The notes: a model not told the origin generated them from the sequence alone. A stretch of 64,000 bases of DNA from Aquilaria yunnanensis (GCA_039654915.1 CM077596.1:47986501-48050500); one strand, 5' to 3'; positions 20,120 through 31,199 are shown, counted from the stretch's first letter. Program-made: numbers and translations.

Positions 20120-21195
20120 TTAAGCGTAGAATTTTTTCAAGGCGTCTGAATGCCGAGTGTTCTTCAATTCTACGCCTTTGGCGTCGCCAAGCTTGTACAC
20201 ACCTTTTCGTACTTCGGCGAGAACCGGATAGGGTCCTTCCCAGTTTGGGTGAAATACGCCATGAGGTGGCCTGCGGGGTGCTAAGTCAGCCTTTCGGAGA
20301 ACGAGGTCTCCCTTCTTGACTTCTTTTGGCCTGGCTCGTAAGTTTATAGCCACGGCCACTCCTTGCTGGGAAGCTTTTCTTCTTAGTTCGGCATGATGGC
20401 TATTTCTCTGTGTTGGGCCACAAGATCGAGATTGGTTCTTAGACCGAGGTCGCTACCACCCTCATCAGTTCACCAGTACTGAAGGTTGAACTATCTCTAC
20501 TGGGATAATGGCCTCTGTTCCGAAGTCGAGTGAGAAAAGAGTCTCTCCTGCGACTTTTCGGGGGGTCGTTCAGTAACTCCATAATACACTTTGGAGTTCT
20601 GCCGGCCATTTCCCCTTGGCTTCCCCTAGTCTCTTTTATGGTGCTGCTCGATACTTCCACCTGCCCGTTGCTTTTGGGGGTGAGCTACTGGGGCGAAGTG
20701 CATTTTTACTCCGAGGTCGGCGATGAATTCTTGGAATCCTTTGCCTATGAACTGGGATCCGTTACCAGCTACCGGCACCTTCGGTATGCTGAATCTGCAT
20801 ACGATGTTCTTCCATACGAACTTCTGCACTTCTTTCGCCGAGATAGTTGCCAGTGGTTCTGCCTCTACCTATTTTGAGAAATAGTCCATTGCTACCACGC
20901 AGGATTTCACGCTTCCGAGGTCTATGCCCCAGACCGCGAAGGGCCAAGGATAGTCTACCGAAGTTACCGTTTCCGAGGATGTCCTCTGGATTTTTGCATG
21001 TCTCTGGCGGCAACCGCTTTTCCGGACAAATTGTCTTGCGTCCCATCTCAGGGTAGGCCAAAAGTATCCCTGGCAATGTAACACTGTTGCGAGGGCATCA
21101 GTTCCAGTGTGTGAACCACACATGCCTTTGTGGACCTTTTCAAGGATCGTTTCAGTATCCTTTTCAGCCACGCATCTCTCCAGCGGATTCGCCAA
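20120..21195 (-). pseudogene. pol: Integrase remnant of the Tat/Retand element
   Basis: Reading right to left, the zinc-finger region is at about 21130-21020 (VHKGMCGSHTGTDALA ... KSGCRQRHAK), where the usual C-x-x-C pair is disturbed. The core starts WPFAVWGIDLG (about 20940) and continues in a second frame at 20829-20626 with NGSQFIGKGFQEFIADLGVK and RAGGSIEQHH. Family members read N-G or S-D-N-G and A-x-x-E-x-x-N here, so the motif region survives in altered form. The C-terminal domain (KKGDLVLRKADLAPRRPPHG, ending at a stop at 20120) is well kept. Several frameshifts separate the pieces. It could not work as it stands. Confidence 0.85.
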
Positions 21196-21276
21196 GCAAT
21201 CCGCCTTACTGTCATTTCGCCGTGTTACATTTTGATCCGTACGGCGTCAGACTCTTGAGTGGGCTTTGCTACTAGC

Positions 21277-22006
21277 TCATGATATTTTGCCAGGATTGGG
21301 TCCTTCGACCCATAATCTCCTGCTGTCTGCCGAACTACCAGCTGGGAATCGCTGTGAGCCTTTAGGTTTCTCACGCCAATCTTTCTCCAGGCCTTCGGGG
21401 CCCCTGATAACTACTCCAGCTCCCTGGTGTTTGGACCCCGAGGTTCCGTCTACATGCAAGGTCCATTCTGGCTCACCCTCTTTTGGATCTGAATAGCTCT
21501 CCTCAGTGGTGGGTATTTCGGCGATAAAATCTGCCAGTGCTTGGGCTTTTATGGCCTTCCGAGGCTCACACGTGATTTCGTGCTTGCCCAGCTCTATGCA
21601 CCACTTGGAGAGTCTTCCCGAATGATCAACTCTCTTCATGACATCCCTTAGTGGCAGACTACTTCGGATGATGACGGGGTGAGCCTGAAAGTATGGTCGC
21701 AGCCTTCTCCCTGCAAGCACCAAGGCATATATAGCTTTTTGAAGCAAAGGGTACCTGACTTCGGCGCCATGCAGGGACTTGCTGACATAGTAGACCGGCC
21801 ATTGATTTGGCCCTTCTTCTTTCAGGAGGACCGAGCTCACAGCTTTTTCTGTAACGGCGAGGTGGAGTACGAGGGGTTCTTCCTCCCAAGGTTGTCGCAG
21901 AGTCGGCAGGCTGGCCAGGTAGACTTTGAGTTCTTCCCCGGTTTTTCGGCATTCTTTATCCCAAGGATGATCATTCCTTCCGAGGTCACCTTCCATTTTT
22001 GCTGCC
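21277..22006 (-). pseudogene. pol: RNase H region of the Tat/Retand element
   Basis: One long minus-strand frame (22059-21277) covers the RT connection and gypsy RNase H (LVLHLAVTEKAVSSVLL; QWPVYYVSKSLHGAEVRYPL; ALVLAGRRLRPYFQAHP). It is followed by the start of the second, archaeal-type RNase H of the Tat lineage (EWTLHVDGTSGSKHQGAGVV near 21445). Shortly after that the frame drifts and the rest of the second domain is not readable in one frame. The dual RNase H arrangement supports assignment to the Tat clade. Confidence 0.85.
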
Positions 22007-22720
22007 TTAATCTTCTTCGGGGTTAGCGTCGATGCCACTTTCGGGTACCATGTACCCAAGGAACTCTCCCGAGGTCACCTCGAAGATGCGATTCTCAGGT
22101 TTTAGGCGAATTCCGAAGGTTCTGAGTTTTTGGAAGGTTTCCTCTAAGTTTGCAACGTGGTAGCCGGGCAGCTCGCTCTTGATTCTCCCTATTTGGTTTT
22201 TGAAGACCTTGTTCATCAACCTCTGGTAGGTGGCTCCTGCATTTTTGAGCCCGAAGGGCGCTTCTCTTCATCTTCGGGGTCCATTCTTATCTGATGGTAG
22301 CCACTGAAGGCGTCTAGGGGACTTAGGAGCCCATACTCAGTAGTTGAATCTACCAGTTGATCAATTGGCGGCAGAGGATATGAGTTTTTTCGGGCAAGCA
22401 TCGTTCAAGTTTCTGAAGTCGATGCACATCCGGAGTTTACTGCTACCTTCTTTTGTGGCAATGACCACGTTGTTCAACCATTCGGGGTACTCGACCTCCC
22501 TGACCACTTCAGCATCTAGGAGACGCTGGACTTCGGTTTCGACAAGGTTGCTTTTGTGGGATGAGATGCTTCGTTTCTTTTGCCGGGCAGACCTTGCTTC
22601 CGGACTTACTTTGAGGCTGTGATGTACTATGTCAGGGTTCACCCTTGGCATATCTTTCGACGAGTGGGCAAACAGATCTTTATTTTCCAGTAGAAAGGAT
22701 GCAAGTTTTTTCCTTGTCAC
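22007..22720 (-). pseudogene. pol: Reverse transcriptase of the Tat/Retand element, YVDD missing
   Basis: RT motifs appear in order in overlapping frames: FLLENKDLFAHSSKDMPRV (22700), SKLRMCIDFRNLNDACPK (22440), NSYPLPPIDQLVDST (22385), LDAFSGYHQIRMDPEDEE (22315) and VFKNQIGR (22200). Directly after GR the frame passes to IKSELPGYHVANLEETFQKL. In relatives about nine residues containing the catalytic Y-V-D-D lie exactly between these two blocks, and here they are absent, with the frame intact across the junction at 22183/22184. Other frameshifts lie near 22260 and 22400. The enzyme is inactive as encoded. Confidence 0.85.
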
Positions 22721-23480
22721 CTTCGGCCAAGCTCTCCCCTATTCGGGCAGATTGTCCTGGGACGAGATCTACTGCTTCCGTTTCTGCTTTGGCGAGATTT
22801 TCTTCTTTGCCTTTTTCTGTCGCCTTTGCCTCCATTGTTTGCGCCAGATCGCTTGCCGGAGCTTTTCGTGCTTTCACAAACACCTTTCTTACCTCGGCCT
22901 GGTCTATGAAGACCTCTGCATCTCCATCCTTGGTGGCGAATGCGACAGTCAAGTACTTCACATTCGGGCGAATGTGCAGGTTCCCCATTGTCTGTCTTCC
23001 AAGGATGACGTTGTACGAGGATGGGACGTTTATGACGATGAATCTCGCCCTTGTGGATGCGTACAATTCATCTGCTCCGCTTACCGAAGTCCCTTTCATT
23101 GTCAACGGGAGATCGATCTATCCGAGGAAGGGGAGTTCGGATGGTCCAACCCCAAAAGTGGGCGAGGTGACAGGCTTTAGATCGCTGCTGGAGATGCCCA
23201 AGCTCGGCAGCAGCTGCGAGAATAAGACGTCAGCTTTTAAGCCATCAAGCAACACTCTTTTGTCGCCTCAGTTCCCTATCCTTGCCGTGATCAGCAGCGG
23301 ATCGTCGTGGGGGAAGACATCGGTGGAGCTATCTTTGCGAGCCAGTTTCTTTGATGGATTTTGATACTCCATGACTGTAACTTCTCTGGCTTTCCGCTTT
23401 CTTTCCGACGATGGTAGCCCCATGGTAATGGTTTGGATAACCCCTGCTGGAGGTGGAGGGCGACTTTTTTGGACTTCGGT
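22721..23480 (-). pseudogene. pol: Protease region of the Tat/Retand element
   Basis: The frame 23105-22680 starts MTMKGTSVSGADELYASTRA and includes FIVINVPSSYNVILGRQT, the conserved C-terminal half of Tat-lineage aspartic protease (family pattern F-x-V-x-x-x-P-S-x-Y-N-x-I-L-G-R). The upstream half with the catalytic D-x-G is degraded in another frame (about 23110-23300). A glutamate/alanine-rich linker then leads to RT. Confidence 0.75.
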
Positions 23481-23483
23481 TTC

Positions 23484-24674
23484 TCACTTGTCGAAGTCAT
23501 AGTCCTCATCTTCGGCCCTATCTTCCTCCATTTCTCTGTCTTTCGGGGGTGGCATCCTCAGATATTTTCGAACTTGGCCCTGTTTGATCAGCGACTCTAT
23601 GTACTTCTTCAGCCGGAAGCAATCTTCGGTGTCATGGCCGTGGTCGCGATGAAACTGGCCAAACTTCTTGTCATTCTTTCTGTTATCGGCGGCCATGGCC
23701 CTTGGTCGCCGAATCTGCGTCCTTTTTCTTTCCAGCGCCATCAGAATGTTGGTCCGTGAAGTGCCCAATGGTGTGAAACTTTGAGGTTTCCTTCCTCGCA
23801 TCCTCCGAAGTCATCCTGCGTGATCGGTTGGATGACGAGCTTGTTGACTGGACTCTTCGGCGCGGGGGTGATCAGGCTTCGGCCCAGCCATTCTTAGTTC
23901 TTCGGCGGTCATGTGCTGTTCTGCTCTTCGGTAAAATTCTCCGAGGGTCTCCGGGGGGTCCTTTGAGAACTCGTAGAACAGCTGTGAGTCTCGTTGAAGG
24001 CCTCGCATCATGGCGAGCATGCGGATTTCGGGTCTAAAGTCTGGGACGCTCAGAGCTTCCCTGTTGAATCTTTCGACATAGTCTCGGATGGTTTCTCCGT
24101 TCCTCTGCTCTATGTCGAACATCTGCACGGGCATCTTCGCCGTAGGTCGGCTCCCGATGAACTGCTGGGTGAAGGCTGTGGACAACTCCTGGAACTTAGT
24201 GATGGTTCCGGAAGGCAAAGAATTGTACCATGCCGTGGCTGGCCCTGTGAGGGTGACTTCGAAGCACTTGCACATGGTAGCGTCGTCAGCACCGTGCATT
24301 ATCATGCTGCGTCTGTACTTCGTCAGATGGGCCTGTGGATCAGTACGGCCATCATAAATCTCTAACCGAGGTACTCTGAAGTCACCTGGCATGGCTGCCT
24401 CAACGACGGCCTGAGTGAAAGGGGAGTCATCTTCGCAGGATGTTGCCAAGGGTCTGGCCCAGACAGATTTTCTGGCCACTTGTTTCTCCACTTTGTCCAG
24501 CCGTGCTAGTATCCTCTCCATCAGCACTGTGGCGCTAGGGCCTTCTTCAGGGAATGGAGATCGCCGGCGCCTCTTTGGGGTGTGAGTTCGGCGCGGAGGG
24601 GGCAAGGGCCTCGCCTTAGGCGACGAACTGCTTCGCTGCGAAACTCTCGGTCGCTTAGACCCGGTTTGTCCCAC
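23484..24674 (-). pseudogene. gag: Gag of the Tat/Retand element
   Basis: The frame 24674-23811 has a basic, serine/arginine-rich N-terminus (KRPRVSQRSSSSPKARPLPP) and then a full retrotransposon Gag domain (FRVPRLEIYDGRTDPQAHLT; TGPATAWYNSLPSGTITKF; FTQQFIGSRPTAKMPV; IRDYVERFNREALSVPDF). After a frame change near 23810, the frame 23801-23484 carries the variant knuckle FGQFHRDHGHDTEDCFRLKK, a Tat-lineage feature. Further N-terminal Gag sequence, with SFLRDFQRSVVSEMTQRI, lies in another frame at about 24830-24900, so the true start was closer to the PBS. Gag would package the RNA in the cytoplasm. Confidence 0.85.
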
Positions 24675-25032
24675 AGGCCGTTTCCCGAGGGCTATATCTT
24701 CTGTGGATGATTCTTCGCGAGGGTCTACACTCCCCGAACCACGATGTCTGGACTTGGGGCTTTTCTCCCGAGGGCGTGCCGATGAGGGGGGTTTCTGGGC
24801 CTGTGCTTGCTATCGCCACCTTCGGTCGATCCGCTGGGTCATTTCAGACACGACCGAACGCTGAAAGTCTCTCAAGAAGCTCATGGTGATTACCAGAGGG
24901 CGGTCTTCCTCAGGCGCAGAAGTCCCTGGGAGTGTTTGCTCAGCAGCCGGTTGTGTCTCAGGCGCGGACGGGGACTTCGGGAGCCCCTTGTCCTTAGAAC
25001 ACCGAGTCTCAACGACAGCGATCTCAGAGTGG

Positions 25033-25053
25033 TTTCCCACAGACGGCGCAAAT
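25033..25053 (-). other. Primer-binding region of the Tat/Retand element
   Basis: On the minus strand, directly after the 5' LTR, the sequence reads atttgcgccgtctgtgggaa. Related sequence follows the left LTRs of the two other Tat-type elements (39357-39380 and 28544-28566), which supports its role as primer-binding site. I do not assign the tRNA. Confidence 0.7.
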
Positions 25054-25900
25054 TGATGGCCAGGGGCCTCATCGTTTATAGTCATGGTGACTGGTGGAGA
25101 GACTTCTGGGATGAAGAACGCCTGGTGGACTGGACCGGCCCGAGGAGAGTGCCTGAAAGCTCAGAAACAAAAGGTTAGGAGGCCCCCGGAATGTTTTTCC
25201 GGGGGGGGAGCCTCCGATGCCCAAGTCAGTGGTGGCTGAGAGAAAGGCAGAGAAAATAGGACAAAGGGCTGAGGAGTTTTGCCTGGTAATGGGAGCCGTA
25301 TTTTGCCAGCCAACCGTCCTCCTGTCTGGTGTTAACTCCTAGTTTTTATAAGAGTGCCTAGCCCGTTCAGATCACGACACGTGTTCGGTCGGATGTTCCT
25401 GACTTTCTGGGCATAGGAGACAGATAGTAGGTTACCTTGAGCCATGTGCTGAGGCGGGCCATGATGTGATTTCGATGGCGTCAGCATGGCAGAGCGCCTT
25501 TTGAGGCGGATTGTGGCGTCTGTGATTGGATGTGTCAGAGGCTTCCTTAAATGCTTCCGTAAATCTCCTGCCGTACTCCCGAGGTCCCTGGGTGAGGTCG
25601 TCCTTTGGTTCGGACAGAGCCTCTTCGGGAAACAAGCCCCGAGTTCGGGGGTTCCCAGCTTCAGGGAGTTCCGCCTTCGGGGATATCATGTTCGGCTCGC
25701 TATGTCTGCTGCCACTTTTCCGAAGGCGATTTGCTCACGACCCTGGGGGGGCGAGTAGTGTCCTGGCGTGCCGAGCTCGGAGCTCTTCGGCTATCTCCCG
25801 AGGTGCTTGATCACACTTTTTCCCGGGTAGCGCCAGCTTCTTCTGGCCATTCTTGTGGCAGGGAGTTCGGCCAGATAGAGGCGATAGCGTTTGGCTATCA
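25054..25900 (-). repeat. 5' LTR and promoter of the Tat/Retand element
   Basis: 847 bp, partner of 8076-8922. The promoter reads the minus strand: TATAAAAA is the complement of 25343-25350, with a palindromic CACGTG G-box near 25378-25383 upstream in transcription sense. It ends in TATCA next to the right target duplication atatg. Confidence 0.9.
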
Positions 25901-25905
25901 ATATG

Positions 25906-27597
25906 AAAAATTATTGCAAAAGTGCTCATTAATTGGTTGAAACCAATTTTGTCTTCCCTAATCTCAGACTTCCAGAATCCATTTGTTTTTGGCCGCAATA
26001 TCCAGGATAATGTCATTATAGCACATGAGCTCTTGTTTGCAGTAAACCATACAAAGCTAAAAGGAGCCCCTCAGAATTATAAGGCAATTCTAAAGCATGA
26101 CATTCATAAGACCTATGACAAAATTAAATTATATTTCTTGGAAAATGTTCTTCGTGTGATGCAGTTTCTTGAGACTTGGACTAATCTCATAATGCAATGT
26201 GTTACCACAATGCCATACTCTGTGCTAATGAATGGTAACACTACAGATTGATTCAATCCTAAAGTAGGTCTACATGAATGGGACCCCCTTCCCCTTATCT
26301 CTTTATCTTCTATGCCAAAGCCGTTTCTAGCTACTTGTCCTCTCTCCAGACATTGGCTACCTTGGTGAGTTTGCGGGCAAGTAGGAATAGCCCGTCTATT
26401 TACAAATTGCTTTTTGTGGATGACTATTTGATTTTTTTTTAGCCTTATAAGGATTTGATTACTATTATCAATAATGCTTTAAATATGTTTGCATTAAAGG
26501 TAGGACAAGATGGTAACTTTTCAAATTCTAAATGGTTGTTAAGTGGTAATGTCCCGGTTGCCATGATCTAGGATGTTTGTTTGGTCCTGCCTTTCCTAAT
26601 CAATTCAAGTGTCCTTAATTATTTAAAAGCTCCTCTTACCCAGAACGAGAGGAGCATTTCCTCCTTTTCGTTTTTACCAGACAAGATCTCATGCATTTGG
26701 ATTCCTAGTGATGTAGGCTCTTGAATAATGCGGGATGGCCTACAGTCATCCAATCCACTCTAACTTCTCTACCTTTTTACATTATGTCATTCTTCAAAGT
26801 ACCTGTTATAACATTTGAGAAGATTTTTGGTAAATTTATTCAATTTTAGCAATCAGATTTGCAAGCTAAAAGGAGCTTCCACCTCAAAAATAGAAATCTT
26901 ATCACAATGCCTAAAGTATTAGGTAGATTAGATACCAAAGACATGTGGTTGTTTAACCAGGCTATTCTTGTCAAGACTTTTTGGAGGATCTTCCCAGCTA
27001 GTAGTCATACTTTGGTCTACAAAGTGCTCATGGCCAAATATGGCTTGACCAAGTCCATTTGGCAAGTTAAAGGAAAGGACAATGCCTCCCCAATTTGGAG
27101 AGGTCTTATTCGTGGCTGCTCTTTGCTTAAATCTAGCAATGCCTTATAAATTAGTGATGGGTCCGCAATTTAGGTGTGGTGTACTATGATTATTGGATTC
27201 TGGATATCTCTTCGACTGTCCTTAGGGACGTTAGTTTGGGATTTCAACTACATAAGAAATTCAACATGGCCAATCTTAAGTCTAGCTCCACTTCGGACTA
27301 GGATACAAAGCTCATTTATTCTCTCTTCCTAGCGCAGATTAATAATATCATTTTGTAGTTATCTCCCCCTTCCCCTAGGTCTAATTTAATCGAGTGGCAT
27401 GGGGATTCATTGAGTCAATTTTCCTTCAAAAATCAATTTCCTTTTCGGTCAACTTACTTTACAGCGGTCAAGGCATTTCTTGTGATCTACTTTGCTTCAA
27501 ATTGGTCAAAAGATTTTCGAGTTTAGGCCTTCCAAAAAAATTCAAAATACTCAATGTTATCCCCACAACATATCAATCTCATTTATGTAAATACTAG
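25906..27597 (+). pseudogene. L1-type LINE reverse transcriptase, right of the gypsy insertion
   Basis: Plant L1 RT motifs appear in order across broken frames: KPILSSLISDFQNPFVFGRN (about 25940), DIHKTYDKIKLYFLENVLRV (about 26100), FVDDYLIFF (about 26416, the catalytic F-x-D-D), NQAILVKTFWRI near 26957 and YKVLMAKYGLTKSIW near 27020. The zf-RVT-type tail, with LGLPKKFKILN, is near 27520. Stops at 26249 and many later sites show it is dead. The 5' part sits at 7957-8075. No poly(A) tail or target duplication is clear. Confidence 0.85.
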
Positions 27598-27837
27598 CAC
27601 CATCATTGGCATTTTCTTCATCTATATCCACATCAACATAATTTTGATGTCTGAGGTTATCAAATTCATAGTGATTGAGAGTAGTCAAGTGACATAAAAA
27701 GTTTGAGAAAAAATAAAAAATGAGTCATGTTTTTCCTTTTCAGTTATCTTTGTTTTTTTGTTTTAACTAAAAAAGAGTTAAGTTTTGTTATATAAAAATT
27801 GAGTCAGCAATAGATTTATATATTTGTTGCTTGCTAT
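27598..27837. other. Unassigned AT-rich spacer
   Basis: This short stretch lies between the LINE remnant and a MITE. I see no frame, repeat or motif that can be assigned. Confidence 0.4.
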
Positions 27838-27839
27838 TA

Positions 27840-28091
27840 CTCCCTTTGTATCAATTTTTTATGGAGTGCTTGAGTTTCCACATAAAGATTAAGAAAAAGA
27901 AAAAAATTATATGTTATTTTCACTTTTACCCTTCATTTTTTTACACACAAATCAAGAAAGATGGAAAAAGTTGATATTGAAATAATAGTTTAAAGGGTAA
28001 TATAAAAAATTAATTTATTAAATATGAAAATATTTCAAAATTTGGAATATGCCAAAATAGAATATGTTGCATCCTTTTTTTGACAACAGAG
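27840..28091. mobile_element. Stowaway/mariner-like MITE
   Basis: Its left end ctccctttgtatcaatttttt and right end (in inverse, ctctgttgtcaaaaaaagg) are imperfect inverted repeats of the plant ctccctc family. They are flanked by TA on both sides (27838-27839 and 28092-28093). At about 252 bp with no coding capacity, it fits a mariner-mobilised MITE. Confidence 0.65.
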
Positions 28092-28137
28092 TATTTTCTA
28101 GCCTAATTTCAGCAAATATAACCTAACAATACAGATA

Positions 28138-28543
28138 TGATGATACCTAATGGGCTTAGCCCAATATAGCTTGACAACTAGGCTTGACTTAAGAACTGGC
28201 CTAAAGAGATTTCTACTCAATAAAGGAATTTTCTAGCAAGATAACAACTAACCAAAGCAAGATTCCTATAATTAAGGGGAATCTCCTCTAAAGGCCACAA
28301 CAATGGAACCTAGCATGTATAAAAAAAAGGACCCCAAGGCTTGCAAACCCATGTTTCTCTCTCTGCTAAAACCCTAGCAATCTCTACCACCAATAGAGTT
28401 ATTAACTTGATAATTGGAAGGTTTTCCTTTGAGACATTCTCATGGACCCTAATGATTGTCTTTTATTATAGGTTCTCATCCTAGTTTAGTTTGGTTTGTT
28501 GCTACTAGGTTCAACCATTCCCTAATTGGTAGTTTGACTATCA
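28138..28543 (+). repeat. Left LTR of the old Tat-type element
   Basis: It shares with 32206-32554 the blocks gatttctactcaa / gatctctactcaag, aggattcctataat, agcatgtataaaaaaaagg (a TATA-like box) and tagtttgactatca at the end. Directly after it, 28544-28566 (atttagggctatttgtagg...) resembles the PBS region of the other two Tat elements. Confidence 0.75.
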
Positions 28544-28736
28544 ATTTAGGGCTATTTGTAGGAATGATGGTTAATATGTGGGGATAAAAAAATGGTCTAG
28601 GACTACTCAACCAGCGAGGACCCTGTTGATGATGGAAGGAGCACCCCAGAGCTGATTGAAGGATGTGATGATCCTAACGCAGAAAGAAAGACCTGTAAGA
28701 TGAATCCCATGACCCTCTTCAACATTTGGCTCAAGG

Positions 28737-29930
28737 TAGGGATGGCAATTGGGTGGGTCGGATCAGGTTTGGGTCAAGTCATTCAGGTTCAAGTTTAATC
28801 GGGTTAGTATGTATTCGGGTTTAGGTCGGGTTATTTGGGTTCAGGTTGGGTCAAGCCGGGTTTATTTGGGTTCAGATCCAATCAGGTTAGGTTATCGGGT
28901 CTTAGACCAGATTCAGCTTAATTGTCGGGTTTACTCAATTCACTGATGCATAAGTCGAAATCGCTAAATTGATTCAATTTTTTTTATTTAATTTTGATTA
29001 AATTTTAATTTAACTAAACATAAAAATAATATAAAATTTTTGAAGATATATTAATATATAATTTATTTAATAAAATACTCTCTCTATGTCAAGTTCTTTG
29101 TAATATTCACTATTCAATAATTAGTCTACGATTTTTTACTTTCAACATTTTAGTATATAAATGAAAAATGATTATATTAAATAATAAATAAAGACCTATA
29201 GTTTCTAAATATATACTTTTTAAATTTTTTTTAACAAATAATCTCCCCTCCATCCCATTTTCTTTGCTCCATTTAACTTTTCTGACTAGTTTGACATAAA
29301 CTGATTTATATTATTATTTATTAAAAAATTAAAAAAATATATTTAAAAATTTTGGTTCTTGATTTATTATTCATGTATAAAATTTTTTATCCATATATTA
29401 AAGTATTGAAAACAAAAAATTATAAATTAATTGTTAAAATATGAATGGTACAATTAATTTGAGATATAATGAGTAATATGAATAAATTCAATTCAAACTA
29501 TTCAAAAAAATCAAATATTTCAAAGAATATGAGACAGAAAAGATACCATAATTTATAAAACCTAATTATTTTTATTTCCCTATCACTGTTTCGCAAATTG
29601 TTTCTCATAGTTCTCACTTACTCGCTCTACAACATAAAACAGATTAGCAGAGTAGAAGAAACTCATTCACATATATTAAATCATAATTTTTTTAAAGTCT
29701 TTGCTGACCATATATTTTATATTGATTTAAGTTAAAATCGAGTCTTGTTGGGTTTAGTCATCGGGTCATTTCAGGTTCGAGTTTTCTAGGGTTTCACTTT
29801 AGTCGGGTTTAGGTTCAGGTTAGGTTGGGGTGCAGTCAGGTTCGGGTCGTTGATTTTTCTGGTCAGGTCAGGCTTGGGTTCGGGTGGGTTGGGTTAGGTC
29901 TTCAGGTTGGGTCAAATTTTGCCATCTTTA
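28737..29930. mobile_element. GT-rich DNA transposon (hAT-like ends)
   Basis: The left end TAGGGATGGCAAT and right end TTTTGCCATCTTTA form imperfect terminal inverted repeats. The flanking 8-mers (gctcaagg and gcccgatg) match at only five positions, so a target duplication is possible but decayed. Both ends carry dense arrays of gggttcgggt/caggttgggt words in the same orientation (28750-28930 and 29745-29915), around an AT-rich centre without coding capacity. Confidence 0.6.
29240..29545. mobile_element. Probable nested MITE remnant
   Basis: ctcccctccatcccattttc followed by tttgctcc at the left end (about 29243) is matched inversely near 29530 (in inverse, tctgtctcatattctttg). This fits a decayed ctccctcc-type MITE inside the AT-rich centre of the GT-rich transposon. 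A similar end (actctctctatgtcaagttc) at about 29078 suggests a second, partial copy. Confidence 0.45.
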
Positions 29931-30339
29931 GCCCGATGCGAGGCTTCTGTCATACTTACAGATGATTAGCTTTAAGCTCTCGAACTTGTGCTCTTCAAAA
30001 GATTAAAGGCCGCCATTCAATAGGAGATAAGGTGCACCTCTTATCAAGACCAAAAGGACAAGCTAAGAGCCACCCATCGGTAAAAAGAGAAAAAGTTTTG
30101 CTTTAATGTTTGGGACCAACCGTAGAGGTCTTAGGTGCTATCAACTACCCTAGGCTAGTGACATTGGCACAGTCCTTTAAATGTTAGATCTCATGAAGGA
30201 GTAACTCAAGGTTACCGCTCAGCTCAAGGCCACTACACCAAATCTGAAGTGACCCTGTCTTGCTGGCATGGGCGTCAACTACTTATAGGTCTGACCATTT
30301 TTTGATAAGATCATTAGTGCCCCCAAACCCAAGGTATTT

Positions 30340-31015
30340 ATAAAGTTATTTTGGGGCCAACATGGGCCATCAGTTCCACTCATTCCAAGAGCTGTGCAAC
30401 ACTATTGTTAGGCACTTACTTGGAAGTCATCCTACCTCCAAGACAACTACATACCTTTTCAGAAACAACAAGGATGAGTCTTTGCAAAACTACATTAAAA
30501 GGTTCAATGCAAAGGCTGCATTGGTCCTGGATCATTCCCATGAGATACATCTATTGCCCATCACCCAGGGGTTGCTATAAGACTCGAGATTGGCTTAGGA
30601 CCTATGTGAGAATTTCATGCACAGCATTGAAGAGTTCCTAGATAGAACCACTCCATTCATGCACGTCTATGAGCTCAACAGGCCAGATCCATAAAAAGGC
30701 AGCCAACATAAGGAGCACCATTAGTCTAAGGATGGAGGCACTCATTGAAAAAGAGGCATTATTGGTAGAAAACCTTGTATAATCACCTGCAGGAATCTAA
30801 GGTAAATATCTTATATGCTTTGGAGAGAAAGTGAATGGTGATTAATCGGACCTCGCCACTGCCTTTGAGAGCGACATATAATCAAAATAAGTATTGTTGC
30901 TATCATCGGAACAGTGGACATGACACTGAGGAATGTTGAATTCTACACAACTTCTTTGAAGAACTCTTTAGGGAAGGAAAGATGAGTGATTACATTAGCC
31001 ATCCTCCCTCTTCAT
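30340..31015 (+). pseudogene. gag: Gag remnant of the old Tat-type element
   Basis: Two overlapping frames keep Gag pieces: HQFHSFQELCNTIVRHLLGS and NNKDESLQNYIKRFNAKAAL (30363-30580). A variant knuckle follows near 30895-30990 (YHRNSGHDTEEC then FEELFREGKMSDYI). This is the same H-x-x-x-G-H-x-T-x-x-C pattern seen in the other Tat Gag proteins here. Stops and frame changes are frequent. Confidence 0.7.
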
Positions 31016-31199
31016 GAAAATGAAATAAACCCCGTATGATGGACATTGATGAATAAGACCCCGAAAGAAAATGGGACCAAAGAAGACCTTACTCCATTAA
31101 TAGAAAAAATGATTACCAAAACCTAGGCCTGCAAGCAAGTGTCATTAACATGCTCATTGAGGGCGAGTCTTCCTTGTCTAGAAAGGGATAAGCATGAAA

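Larger units (their letters stand above)
8076..25900 (-). mobile_element. Tat/Retand-type Ty3/gypsy retrotransposon with antisense gene
   Basis: Near-identical 847-bp LTRs (TGATGGCC...GGCTATCA) at 8076-8922 and 25054-25900 are bounded by the perfect 5-bp duplication atatg at 8071-8075 and 25901-25905. Gag, protease, RT, RNase H and integrase read on the minus strand in gypsy order. The primer-binding region at 25033-25053 fixes the 5' LTR as the right one. I counted about eight differences between the LTRs (about 99% identity), so the insertion is recent, yet pol is broken in many places. Between pol and the 3' LTR lies an extra gene on the plus strand, a known trait of the plant Tat lineage. 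A chromovirus fragment (11488-19075) makes up 7.6 kb of the total length. Confidence 0.93.

Noticed and set aside
22645..23364. A 239-codon plus-strand frame in the Tat/Retand element
   Set aside because: It is the complement of protease and RT coding sequence. The minus strand gives clear motifs and the plus strand does not.
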